DNA from: Desulfocapsa sp.
GTDB taxonomy: Bacteria > Desulfobacterota > Desulfobulbia > Desulfobulbales > Desulfocapsaceae
DNA length: 42,237 bases
NCBI GenBank assembly: GCA_021737265.1
Contig: JAIPEF010000007.1
Span: 1 to 42,237, forward strand
Direction of reading: 5' to 3'
The number at the start of each line of letters is the position of its first letter. Position 1 is the stretch's first letter. Below, piece after piece: positions 8,683 to 16,126 of this stretch. The notes under the pieces are model-generated. The model did no database searches and was not told the DNA's origin. It saw only the letters and a list, made by a program, of their open reading frames with translations. Made by a program: the position numbers and the translations under genes.

Positions 8683-9630
8683 TTACGCTTTTCTACAAAG
8701 CCTGGCAAAAGCACCTGGAATAGTACCGGATGACCAAAAAACTCGTCCCTGCTTGAAGTCCACGAACCAATACCCACCGGGCTGACGCTTGGCAGCAACA
8801 AAGATAAAAGGCTGTTCCTTGGAAAAACAGAGGTGGAGATATGTTCCTTTGCTGTTCCGCTCCGGCTCCATGAGTGACATGGCCTCTTCCATGGTGGGCA
8901 TGCGCCAGTCATTATAACCGGCAAAATTTTCTTTATTCAGCTTTTCAATATTTCGCTGCATTGTGCGTACAGCAGTGATGTCCAGCCCTGCCCGTTGCCA
9001 CATGAGTCCGGTACGCTGATCAACAACCGTGAGTCCGTCTCCGCTATCTGCGAAACTGTTCTCAAAACGCCCTTCCGGATTGAGTTCAGCCTCAAAGAAG
9101 TTCCCTTTCTTCATTACAGCTACGATCTCATCGTCATTAATAACAGAATCCTCCGCCGGCAATAGGACAGTATCTCCCTGAAAATTTGAGTCCACAAGGG
9201 ATGGCAACGCTGGGCCCATATCCTCAACCAGTTGTTCTTCCACTAGAGGAATAACCCGGGATGTATCATCAGACTCCAGAACATTGGCGATCAGCCATTC
9301 CTTGATAGCCTCATTAATGGCATAACTTTTTTCAAAAAGAGAAGAACTTCCCTGGTCTTTTACACACTCCTTGATCATCTGTTCCGGGGCCTGGATTTCC
9401 GCCAGCACCCTGGCATGTTTAACCCCGCGTTCCATAAGGCAAAGTTTAGGCTCTTCTTCCCAGTTGTCGATAAAAAAGTAATAGACACGCTCGCTATCAC
9501 TTATCCTGCTCCGAACCTTTTCCCGGCCTCCCCAGGACTCGAATGTTCCAAAGGTCATATCTGGAGTCATCTCCCAATCAATTGCAGGGGTGACAGTGCC
9601 GCCGATCTTCAACTTCTGAAACATACCCAT
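8683..9630 (-). CDS. Lcl C-terminal (DUF1566) domain protein
   Basis: The C-terminal about 120 residues form an Lcl/DUF1566 domain. It opens with DGLTVVDQRTGLMWQRAG, then YNDWRMPTMEEAMSL, and ends in a GGYWFVDFKQG-type strand and ARLCRKA. The family is linked to surface or ligand recognition in many bacteria. The N-terminal about 190 residues (WGGREKVRSRISDSERVYYF and an acidic middle) are not recognised. There is no signal peptide with this start, so a cytoplasmic location is likely. The ORF-track start at 9762 has no ribosome site, whereas MGMFQKLK has AAAGGAG 6 bases ahead and is used here. Function unknown. Confidence 0.75.
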   Translation of the reverse strand: MGMFQKLKIGGTVTPAIDWEMTPDMTFGTFESWGGREKVRSRISDSERVYYFFIDNWEEEPKLCLMERGVKHARVLAEIQAPEQMIKECVKDQGSSSLFEKSYAINEAIKEWLIANVLESDDTSRVIPLVEEQLVEDMGPALPSLVDSNFQGDTVLLPAEDSVINDDEIVAVMKKGNFFEAELNPEGRFENSFADSGDGLTVVDQRTGLMWQRAGLDITAVRTMQRNIEKLNKENFAGYNDWRMPTMEEAMSLMEPERNSKGTYLHLCFSKEQPFIFVAAKRQPGGYWFVDFKQGRVFWSSGTIPGAFARLCRKA

Positions 9631-9807
9631 AACAGACTCCTTTCCTGTGGCTTCACTGAGATGAGGCCAGGTTTTCAGCGCCGAAAGCTTTTCCTCAAAG
9701 GCGCCACAAAGTAGTTCAACTTTTCCTTCTCCTGGTGTATTCTGAATAGACAAGTGCTCCATCCCGACTACTGCATGGTGGTTTTAATTATAGTTACCAT
9801 TACTACA

Positions 9808-11877
9808 ATGAGCAAGAAAAAAACACCCTTCTCCCTTGAGCGGGGGATTCCCCTGCCGAGTGGAGCCACAATTCTTGACCATGGTATTAACTTTGCCATT
9901 TTCTCAAGACACGCTACAGAGGCAACCCTTGTCATCCAGTTTGCAGGTTCTGCTGAAACCGCTCAGAAAACTTTTGAAATAGAACTGGATCCGGAAGTCA
10001 ACCGAACTGGTGACATATGGCATCTCATGCTGGTAACCGGAAAGCGGAATTTTTTATATGGCTACCGATTTGACGGTGAAAGAGATATCAGCAACAAGGG
10101 TCTGGCTTACAACAGGAAGCATATCCTGCTTGACCCGCTATGCCAGAACATAAAGGGTCGCAGTTGGGGAGAAGAATTCCCCGGTGCAAGCAGTCCGCTC
10201 TGCCACCTGACAACACATGATTTTGACTGGCAGAAAGACAGACCGCTGAAGACCCCCATGGTGGATTCCGTTATCTACGAGCTCCATGTGCGCGGTTTCA
10301 CGAGGGACAGCAGTTCAAATGTAAAATACCCTGGAACCTATCTTGGCATCATAGAAAAAATACCCTACCTGAAAAGACTTGGCGTGACTGCTGTTGAACT
10401 CATGCCGGTGACAGAATGGGACGAAAACGACAACTTCTATTCTGACCCGGAGACAGGAGAAAAACTAAAAAACTACTGGGGCTACAACCCGATTTCGTTC
10501 TCCGCTCTCAAATCCGGATTCGCATCCGACCCGCATCAGCATATCAACGAATTCAAGACCATGGTCCGCAGCCTGCATCAGGCTGGGATAGAAGTTATAC
10601 TCGACATGGTGTACAACCATACCGGAGAGGGCGGGTACCAGGGCAACACATCAAGTTTCCGTGGTATCGACAACCCCATTTTTTATCTACTCGATCAACA
10701 CGACCACAAATACCTCAACTATTCCGGTTGCGGCAACACCTTTAACTGCAACCATCCGGTGGTGCGAGAGCTTATTCGGCAATCCCTGCGCTACTGGGTC
10801 ATGGAAATGCACGTGGACGGATTTCGTTTTGATCTTGCATCCATTCTAGGCCGGGACAGCAAAGGAAAGGCTCTTGCCAACGCGCCCATGATTGAGATGA
10901 TTGCCCAGGATCCAATCCTCAGGGACACAAAAATCATTGCTGAGGCCTGGGATGCTGCAGGATTGTACCAGGTTGGCAGCTTTTCAACCGACAGCCGCTG
11001 GGCTGAATGGAACGGTAAATTCAGGGACGATGTCCGCGCCTTTATGGCTGGACACTCCAATACTGTCGCCAACCTGGCCACGCGCATTGCCGGCAGTTCC
11101 GACCTGTACCAGACCAGTTCGCGCAGCCCCTGCAACTCTGTAAATTTCATTACCAGCCATGATGGATTCACACTCTATGACCTGGTAAGTTTTGAGCAAA
11201 AACATAACCTGAAAAACGGAGAAGACAACCGGGATGGCGACAACCACAACATCAGTTGGAACAGCGGCGTAGAAGGGGCAAGCAACGACACTAAAATCCT
11301 GGAGCTGCGCTACAGACGCATACGCAGCATGGCCCTGATTCTCATCCTTTCTCAAGGTGTACCAATGATTACGGCTGGTGACGAATTCGGCCGCAGCCAG
11401 GGAGGGAACAACAACTGCTGGTGCCAGGACAACAAAACCAGCTGGATTGACTGGAACCTCACCCAAAGCAACAAAGGGTTGCTGCGTTTTTTCCGAAAAT
11501 GCCTTGAATTACGAAAAACCCATCTCATTTTCCGCCGACGTATTTTTTTCACCCAGGGGCTGGGGCGGGAAATAACCTGGCAATCGCTTACGCCTGGAGT
11601 AGAAGATTGGTCAACCCACTGTCACACACTGGCCTTTCTTCTCCAGGGGAATGGAATAGATGACGATTTTTTCATCATGTTTAATGGACAACGCGCAGGA
11701 ACGGTGTCATTTACTCTCCCTTCCCTTCCTGGTAAAAAAAAGATATGGAACCGGATTATTGACACCGCACAGCCTAGTCCCTATGACTTTCCATCTGAAA
11801 AAAATGTTGTGAAACATAACGGTGGCAGTACTATACGAGTGCAGGCCATGGCTGCAGTTGTTCTCCAGTCAATATGA
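9808..11877 (+). CDS. glgX: Glycogen debranching enzyme (GlgX/isoamylase type)
   Basis: Hydrolyses alpha-1,6 branch points of glycogen or limit dextrin in the cytoplasm. The N-terminal CBM48 domain covers residues about 15-110. The GH13 barrel shows region I (DMVYNHT), region II with the nucleophile Asp (GFRFDLAS, about residue 342), region III with the acid/base Glu (IIAEAWD, about 379) and region IV (FITSHDGF). The 689-aa length fits GlgX/TreX. The track ORF begins with a GTG 18 codons earlier, giving a poor hydrophobic leader. MSKKKTPFSLERG matches the family's N-terminus, although no clear Shine-Dalgarno precedes it. No other glycogen gene is adjacent. Confidence 0.92.
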   Translation: MSKKKTPFSLERGIPLPSGATILDHGINFAIFSRHATEATLVIQFAGSAETAQKTFEIELDPEVNRTGDIWHLMLVTGKRNFLYGYRFDGERDISNKGLAYNRKHILLDPLCQNIKGRSWGEEFPGASSPLCHLTTHDFDWQKDRPLKTPMVDSVIYELHVRGFTRDSSSNVKYPGTYLGIIEKIPYLKRLGVTAVELMPVTEWDENDNFYSDPETGEKLKNYWGYNPISFSALKSGFASDPHQHINEFKTMVRSLHQAGIEVILDMVYNHTGEGGYQGNTSSFRGIDNPIFYLLDQHDHKYLNYSGCGNTFNCNHPVVRELIRQSLRYWVMEMHVDGFRFDLASILGRDSKGKALANAPMIEMIAQDPILRDTKIIAEAWDAAGLYQVGSFSTDSRWAEWNGKFRDDVRAFMAGHSNTVANLATRIAGSSDLYQTSSRSPCNSVNFITSHDGFTLYDLVSFEQKHNLKNGEDNRDGDNHNISWNSGVEGASNDTKILELRYRRIRSMALILILSQGVPMITAGDEFGRSQGGNNNCWCQDNKTSWIDWNLTQSNKGLLRFFRKCLELRKTHLIFRRRIFFTQGLGREITWQSLTPGVEDWSTHCHTLAFLLQGNGIDDDFFIMFNGQRAGTVSFTLPSLPGKKKIWNRIIDTAQPSPYDFPSEKNVVKHNGGSTIRVQAMAAVVLQSI

Positions 11878-11933
11878 CACCTCTCCATTATGATTGTTGC
11901 AGCACTTTTCCCATATGGTATGCTTGTCATGTT

Positions 11934-12111
11934 TGATGGCGTCGTATTTATACCCTTTTTTCGGGTGAAAACTCTTCATCTTGTTCGTTGTTACAATTTT
12001 TCTATCATTACGACGTACCGTATGTACGCCGAAACGATAGAAAAATTGCACGCCTCCAATATGAAGTTTTTTACTTATCCATCGGAAATCGAAGTTTTTA
12101 CGACGCCATCA
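11934..12111 (+). repeat. MITE-like dispersed repeat, full-length copy
   Basis: This 178-bp element has perfect 12-bp terminal inverted repeats TGATGGCGTCGT / ACGACGCCATCA. A large imperfect central palindrome (tctatcattacgacgtac ... gtacgccgaaacgataga) lies between them. There is no ORF of note inside. It fills most of the 300-bp gap between glgX and the SGNH hydrolase gene and serves here as reference for the other copies. Confidence 0.88.
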
Positions 12112-12178
12112 TGTTTAGAGAGAGCACTTATTTTCTCATCTACTTCTCAACTAAGAACATTGAACGGACTTAGACACA

Positions 12179-12703
12179 ATGGCAAAAGAAACATTTCTTT
12201 TTCTTGGTGATTCACTCATAGCTGATTTTGACTGGCAGAAGAGAATGACTCATTTCAACATTCTCAACTACGGACTGGCTGGTGAGACAACACAGGGACT
12301 GTTAAAAAGAATTCCATCCATTACTCAAAAAGTCGAGGATCCTGGACTTATTCTGCTGATGGTTGGTACCAATAATCTGATTATCGAAGACTACAGCTTC
12401 GTGAGCGATCTGCAGGAAATCATTGTCCAGTTAACCAGCCGTTACCCGGTTACCGAGGTAATCACCAATAGTCTGCTTCCCTGTCAACTTCCCTGGGTCA
12501 ACATGGAAGCTCTGGAACGAATCAACAGTCAGATTGAACCCATGACCCAGCAGACCGGATCCTGTTATCTGGATATGTATTCCAAATTTAAATCTAAACC
12601 AGACTATTTCCAGGGGGACGGAGTCCACCTCACCCCCAAGGCATATGACATCTGGGCAAAATGTATACTTGAATTTGTTTCCTTTTTAATTGAAGATGAT
12701 TAA
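12179..12703 (+). CDS. SGNH/GDSL hydrolase
   Basis: Esterase or lipase-like hydrolase of the SGNH fold. Block I is FLGDSLIAD with the nucleophile Ser at about residue 12. Block II Gly is in NYGLAGETT, block III Asn in MVGTNNL, and block V Asp-x-x-His in GDGVHLTPKAY. The 174-aa length equals a single compact SGNH domain. There is no signal peptide, so a cytoplasmic enzyme is expected, with substrate unknown. The start codon lies 67 bases after the MITE, and no strong Shine-Dalgarno is visible. Confidence 0.87.
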   Translation: MAKETFLFLGDSLIADFDWQKRMTHFNILNYGLAGETTQGLLKRIPSITQKVEDPGLILLMVGTNNLIIEDYSFVSDLQEIIVQLTSRYPVTEVITNSLLPCQLPWVNMEALERINSQIEPMTQQTGSCYLDMYSKFKSKPDYFQGDGVHLTPKAYDIWAKCILEFVSFLIEDD

Positions 12704-12772
12704 AATGTACAAATGACAAACGAAACGGTGCCTCAGCACCATAAACTTTTTTTCAACAAGGAACATACCAAC

Positions 12773-13591
12773 ATGAAAAAAACACTACTCAACGGAATCG
12801 CAATTTTCCTTTTTATCAGTTTTGCCGCATTTAATGGGTATGCCAATCCCGGTGCAGGACAGACCCTCAGCGGAAAAGTCCTGGAGACCATGGATGCTGG
12901 TGGTTACACCTACATACAACTTGATACCGGAACCGGCCAACCTTGGGTTGCCATTCCGCAAGCAACGGTAAAAGTCGGCGACGAGGTGAACTGCCAGCCC
13001 GGTATGGCCATGAGTAATTTTAACAGCAAAACCCTGAACCGAACCTTTGACTCCATCATTTTTTCTGGTGGCCTTGCAGGAGCTGCAGGTAACCAGGCTG
13101 GTGGCGCAATGGGTTCCATGGGTTCCATGGGCACTCCCCCTCCGGCTCAGGGCGGTGACGATTCTTTCGCCAGTGCTGTCCAGGCGGAGAGTGGTGGCCC
13201 CGCTATGCAACAAGCCCCCGCTGCCGAATCAGGTGGAAGTCTTGGTGCCCAGGCCCCTTTTAGTGAAATCAAGGTGGAAAAAGCCAGTGGTGATAATGGA
13301 TACACTGTAAGTGAAATCTTTGCCCAAAAAGACAGTCTGGGCGGAAAGACTGTCGCTATCAAGGGAAAAGTAGTCAAATTCAGCCCCATGATCATGGGTC
13401 GCAACTGGATTCACCTGCAGGATGGAACCGGTGACCCAATGGCCAACACCCACGACCTTGTTGTCACCACCTCTGAAGAAGTAACAAATGGGGATGTGAT
13501 TACAGTGGAGGGAGTGCTGGCTATCGATAAAGACTTTGGCGCCGGTTACAAATATGATGCCATTGTTGAAGACGCAAAGACCCTGAAGTAA
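12773..13591 (+). CDS. Exported protein with two OB-fold domains
   Basis: A signal peptide (KKTLLNGIAIFLFISFAAFNGYA) is followed by an OB-like domain (TLSGKVLETMDAGGYTYIQL ... VGDEVNC). A Gly/Met/Pro/Ala-rich linker with repeated GSMGSMG follows at about residues 100-165. A second OB-like domain (GGKTVAIKGKVVKFSPMIMG, NWIHLQDGTGD, VTVEGVLA) completes it. Related proteins are often auto-annotated as NrfJ-like or nucleotide-binding, but export makes nucleic acid an unlikely ligand. MKKTLL was chosen over the track start 20 codons earlier, because AAGGA precedes it and it begins the signal peptide. It follows the SGNH gene by 69 bases. Function unknown. Confidence 0.75.
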   Translation: MKKTLLNGIAIFLFISFAAFNGYANPGAGQTLSGKVLETMDAGGYTYIQLDTGTGQPWVAIPQATVKVGDEVNCQPGMAMSNFNSKTLNRTFDSIIFSGGLAGAAGNQAGGAMGSMGSMGTPPPAQGGDDSFASAVQAESGGPAMQQAPAAESGGSLGAQAPFSEIKVEKASGDNGYTVSEIFAQKDSLGGKTVAIKGKVVKFSPMIMGRNWIHLQDGTGDPMANTHDLVVTTSEEVTNGDVITVEGVLAIDKDFGAGYKYDAIVEDAKTLK

Positions 13592-13706
13592 TTCACCATA
13601 GCAGTGAGTGTCTGTCCGGAAATGCGTTTTTTTCTTCTCAGTCGAATTACAGGAGAAACGGACCTTTTCCGGACTGGCACCTATTTGCAGCAAAAAGGAG
13701 GAGAAG

Positions 13707-14645
13707 GTGCGCATTGCTATCATCGGCCCGGGTGCTCTCGGTTGCCTCTTGGCGTGCCGACTCTCCTGTGCCTCAGGTAAGCAGAGTGATGTCCTGCTTA
13801 TTGACCACAGACCTGAACGGGCTAAGCTGCTGGACGAGCAGGGGATTGTCTGCGAATCCGATGGCGAGAAACACCGAATCTCTCTTCCGGTAAGCAGCAC
13901 CCCTGAACATGCCACCCCTCCGGATATCCTTTTTTTCTGTGTCAAATCCCATGATCTAGAAGAGAGCCTTACCTTTGTCGCCCCACTGCTTAGCCCTGCC
14001 GGCCTGATCATTTTTATGCAAAACGGTATCACCCATCTGGACCTTGAACACGCTGACTGGCTGCAGGGGATTCCAGTTTTTGCCACAAGCTCTGAGGGAG
14101 CAACCTTATTGGAACCAGGCCATATCCGCCACGGAGGAAGCGGCCATACCCATTTTGGCTTTTTAACGCCCCGGAGCAAACCGGAAAATGAACGGTTGCA
14201 GGTCCTGACTGCTCTCCTGCAAAAGGGGAAAATTGCAGCCTCTGTTTCAAATGACATAAGATCCAGGCTCTGGGCTAAACTCTTTGTCAATGTAGGAATC
14301 AATGCCCTAACCGCCATTTACAGCCGGACAAACGGCCGGCTGCTGACATCCCTTGATACACTGAGCAAACTCAAAACACTGGTCAAAGAAGCGGAACAGG
14401 TAGCTCGTGCCTCAGGGATTACAATCAAAGAAGATCCCGTTGCAGCCACAATAACCGTCTGTGAACGGACAGCAGTCAACACCTCCTCCATGCTTCAGGA
14501 TATCCGGAACTGTCGACCCACTGAGATTGATTCCATCAATGGTGCGATCAGCCGCCTTGGCAAAGAGTTGAATATTGCCACCCCGGCAAATGATGCGGTC
14601 ATTGCTCAAATCAAAACCATTGAGGCAGGATACAATGCGCCCTGA
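13707..14645 (+). CDS. panE: 2-dehydropantoate 2-reductase family (PanE/ApbA)
   Basis: NADPH-dependent reduction of ketopantoate to pantoate in the pantothenate/CoA pathway, or a related ketoacid reductase. The N-terminal Rossmann fold has GPGALGCLLA, then FFCVKSHD and MQNGI. The C-terminal helical domain has LWAKLFVNVGINALTAI, containing the expected catalytic lysine, and a distal TEIDSINGAI segment. Length is 312 aa, normal for the family. The start is GTG with an AAGGAGGA site 4 bases ahead; the ATG in the track 33 codons upstream gives a non-conserved leader. Whether pantoate is the true product is uncertain, since the family has many paralogues. Confidence 0.85.
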   Translation: MRIAIIGPGALGCLLACRLSCASGKQSDVLLIDHRPERAKLLDEQGIVCESDGEKHRISLPVSSTPEHATPPDILFFCVKSHDLEESLTFVAPLLSPAGLIIFMQNGITHLDLEHADWLQGIPVFATSSEGATLLEPGHIRHGGSGHTHFGFLTPRSKPENERLQVLTALLQKGKIAASVSNDIRSRLWAKLFVNVGINALTAIYSRTNGRLLTSLDTLSKLKTLVKEAEQVARASGITIKEDPVAATITVCERTAVNTSSMLQDIRNCRPTEIDSINGAISRLGKELNIATPANDAVIAQIKTIEAGYNAP

Positions 14646-14680
14646 GAGGATAAACCGGGAAGATCCCCCCCAATGTCACT

Positions 14681-14747
14681 TGTACCCGTAATTAGGGTAA
14701 TTCCTGCGTAACAACGAACAAGATGGAGAGTTTTCACGACGCCATCA
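14681..14747 (-). repeat. MITE-like repeat, internally deleted copy
   Basis: Retains the block acaacgaacaagatggagagttt and the terminus acgacgccatca, in the same orientation as the copy at 1-137. It lies 12 bases before the start of the next gene. Confidence 0.75.
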
Positions 14748-14759
14748 ACAAAGATAGAG

Positions 14760-15344
14760 ATGAAAAACAATCACAACAGTATCAACAGTCACGAAATAGG
14801 ATTTGATCTGGACGGAGTTATTGCCGACACCGGGGAAGCCTTTATCCGTCTGGCATGTGAAGAATTTGACTATTGCTCCTTTCGCCTGGAGGATATCACA
14901 AGTTTCCAGGTGGAAGACTGTATTAATATTCCAACTGACCTGGTGGAACAGATCTTTTATGCTATCCTCCGAGACTCACTGGGAACCGGACTCACTCCCA
15001 TGTCAGGGGCTGTGGAAGTTATTGCAGAGATGGCTGATAAGGCTCCGGTAACCATTATCACGGCTCGCAACCTGGAACGTCCCGTCAGCGACTGGCTGGA
15101 TCACTTTTTTCCCGCCAGAACCTGCAGGCAGATACGGCTTGTGGCCATGGGTGATCACGACGACAAAACCCGCTACATCAAGGAGCACAAACTCCGGTAT
15201 TTTGTCGATGACCGGATGAAAACCTGCCTCCAGCTGGCCGACAATGAGATCACTCCCATTGTCTACAATCAGCCATGGAACAAGGGTAAACACAATCTGC
15301 AGAATGTGAGCAACTGGCAGGAAATCAAAGCACTACTTGCATGA
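14760..15344 (+). CDS. HAD-type 5'(3')-deoxyribonucleotidase-like (NT5C family)
   Basis: HAD phosphatase fold: motif I is FDLDGVIADTG with the Asp nucleophile at about residue 16. Motif II Thr lies in TIITARN. A conserved Lys precedes the HKLRYFVDDRMKTC segment (motif IV). The 194-aa length fits the small NT5C-like bacterial proteins, which dephosphorylate nucleotides or unknown phosphomonoesters. The stop codon TGA (GCATGATGG) lies within the terminal repeat of the next MITE copy, so the last residues or the stop may have been set by the insertion. Substrate uncertain. Confidence 0.8.
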   Translation: MKNNHNSINSHEIGFDLDGVIADTGEAFIRLACEEFDYCSFRLEDITSFQVEDCINIPTDLVEQIFYAILRDSLGTGLTPMSGAVEVIAEMADKAPVTIITARNLERPVSDWLDHFFPARTCRQIRLVAMGDHDDKTRYIKEHKLRYFVDDRMKTCLQLADNEITPIVYNQPWNKGKHNLQNVSNWQEIKALLA

Positions 15345-15394
15345 TGGCGTCGTATTTATCCATCGGAAATGAAGAATTTTCAGGACACTCCATT
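15342..15394 (+). repeat. MITE-like repeat, short copy
   Basis: Left end TGATGGCGTCGTATTTATCCATCGGAAAT fused to a degenerate right end (aagaattttcaggacactccattaa). The terminal repeat overlaps the stop codon of the NT5C-like gene. Confidence 0.75.
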
Positions 15395-15405
15395 AACTAT
15401 CAATC

Positions 15406-15876
15406 ATGCACTGCCCCTACTGTAAAAAAGAAATCCGGATCTATCGCAACCCTGTTCCAACCGTTGACATCATCATCGAAATTGGAGAGGCCATAGTCCT
15501 GATTAAACGCAAAAACCCGCCCCATGGCTGGGCCCTGCCCGGTGGTTTTGTTGACTATGGGGAATCATACGAGACAGCGGCGCTGAGAGAGGCAAAAGAA
15601 GAGACGGGCCTTGCTGTGGAAAATCTGCAGCAGTTCAGGACTTACTCCGATCCTGATCGCGACCCCCGGCAGCATACCGCCTCCACCATATTCATTGCTC
15701 AGGCTGATGCACAGCCCATTGCCGGAGATGATGCTGCAGAAGCGAAACTCTTCACCGAAGAGACGCTACCTGAACTGGCCTTTGACCATGACAGGATTAT
15801 TAGTGATTATTTTATTTTTAAGGAAAAGAAAGGGTCAAAGGCTGACAATGACAAGCTGTCAGCTTTTAGCTCTTAG
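15406..15876 (+). CDS. Nudix hydrolase
   Basis: Hydrolyses a nucleoside diphosphate linked to another moiety. The complete Nudix box [20 protein letters not shown] lies at residues about 47-66. A metal-type N-terminus [10 protein letters not shown] has one CxxC pair, as in zinc-ribbon-headed Nudix proteins, but a second pair is missing. The [16 protein letters not shown] segment resembles ADP-ribose or NADH pyrophosphatase relatives. Length is 156 aa. There is no good Shine-Dalgarno; it starts 11 bases after a MITE copy. Substrate unknown. Confidence 0.88.
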   Translation: MHCPYCKKEIRIYRNPVPTVDIIIEIGEAIVLIKRKNPPHGWALPGGFVDYGESYETAALREAKEETGLAVENLQQFRTYSDPDRDPRQHTASTIFIAQADAQPIAGDDAAEAKLFTEETLPELAFDHDRIISDYFIFKEKKGSKADNDKLSAFSS

Positions 15877-15884
15877 CTAAAAGC
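15862..15884 (+). other. perfect hairpin across the Nudix stop codon
   Basis: GCTTTTAGCT / AGCTAAAAGC, 10-bp stem and 3-base loop, enclosing the stop codon. There is no U-tract, so it is unlikely to be a standard terminator. It may belong to the heptamer-like repeats that follow. Confidence 0.5.
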
Positions 15885-15924
15885 ATCCCATAGTCCTATA
15901 CATCCAGTTAGCTAACACCTAATC

Positions 15925-15940
15925 GCTAACAGCTAACAGC
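15925..15940. repeat. heptamer tandem repeat GCTAACA x2.3
   Basis: Two full tandem heptamers plus two bases, preceded by further degenerate TAGCTAA-like units from about 15863. It lies beyond the 3' end of the UGA-containing ORF. Confidence 0.6.
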
Positions 15941-15952
15941 GCCAGCCGGTGC

Positions 15953-16117
15953 CTATGGAAAAAGCCATTTAAGAGCCATAAATATCACGAGACCTGCGCC
16001 CAGGCCTCCATAAAGCATCAGTCAGGGAATACAGTCTTTGCCATACTTCTTGGCAATCAACATAATTGTAGCGATACCCGCCATCCCTGCAAGTACAACA
16101 AAAAGAAGATCTTTCAT
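15953..16117 (-). CDS. small two-helix membrane protein with in-frame UGA, candidate selenoprotein
   Basis: Not in the ORF track. ATG starts 10 bases after the typA stop with GGGAG 6 bases ahead, so it is probably co-transcribed with typA. The frame reads MKDLLFVVLAGMAGIATIML, then AKKYGKDCIP, UGA, and LMLYGGLGAGLVIFMALKWL before a TAG. Two hydrophobic helices flank a basic loop holding C-I-P-UGA. Read through, it is 54 aa; without readthrough it is a 31-aa one-helix peptide (16022-16117). The open frame continues sensibly as a second helix, and the UGA completes a C-x-x-Sec motif with a possible SECIS hairpin after it. The plain alternative is a TGG-to-TGA nonsense mutation of a tryptophan codon. 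Function unknown. Confidence 0.55.
15990..16007 (-). promoter_or_regulatory. candidate bacterial SECIS hairpin
   Basis: mRNA stem AGGCCUG / CAGGUCU (7 pairs, one G-U) with loop GGCG. The loop begins 22 bases after the in-frame UGA. Bacterial SECIS elements sit just after the UGA with a short apical loop that has G among its first bases, and this hairpin fits. It could also be a chance hairpin. Confidence 0.35.
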
Positions 16118-16126
16118 TCAGGCTCC

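Noticed and set aside
13672-13688. Possible sigma54 promoter (TGGCAC...TTGCA) before panE
   Set aside because: The GG-to-GC spacing is 9 bases instead of the required 10, and nothing else supports sigma54 control here.
13229-14317. 362-codon minus-strand ORF spanning the OB-fold and panE genes
   Set aside because: It crosses two well-supported plus-strand genes and their spacer, and its translation has no domain pattern.
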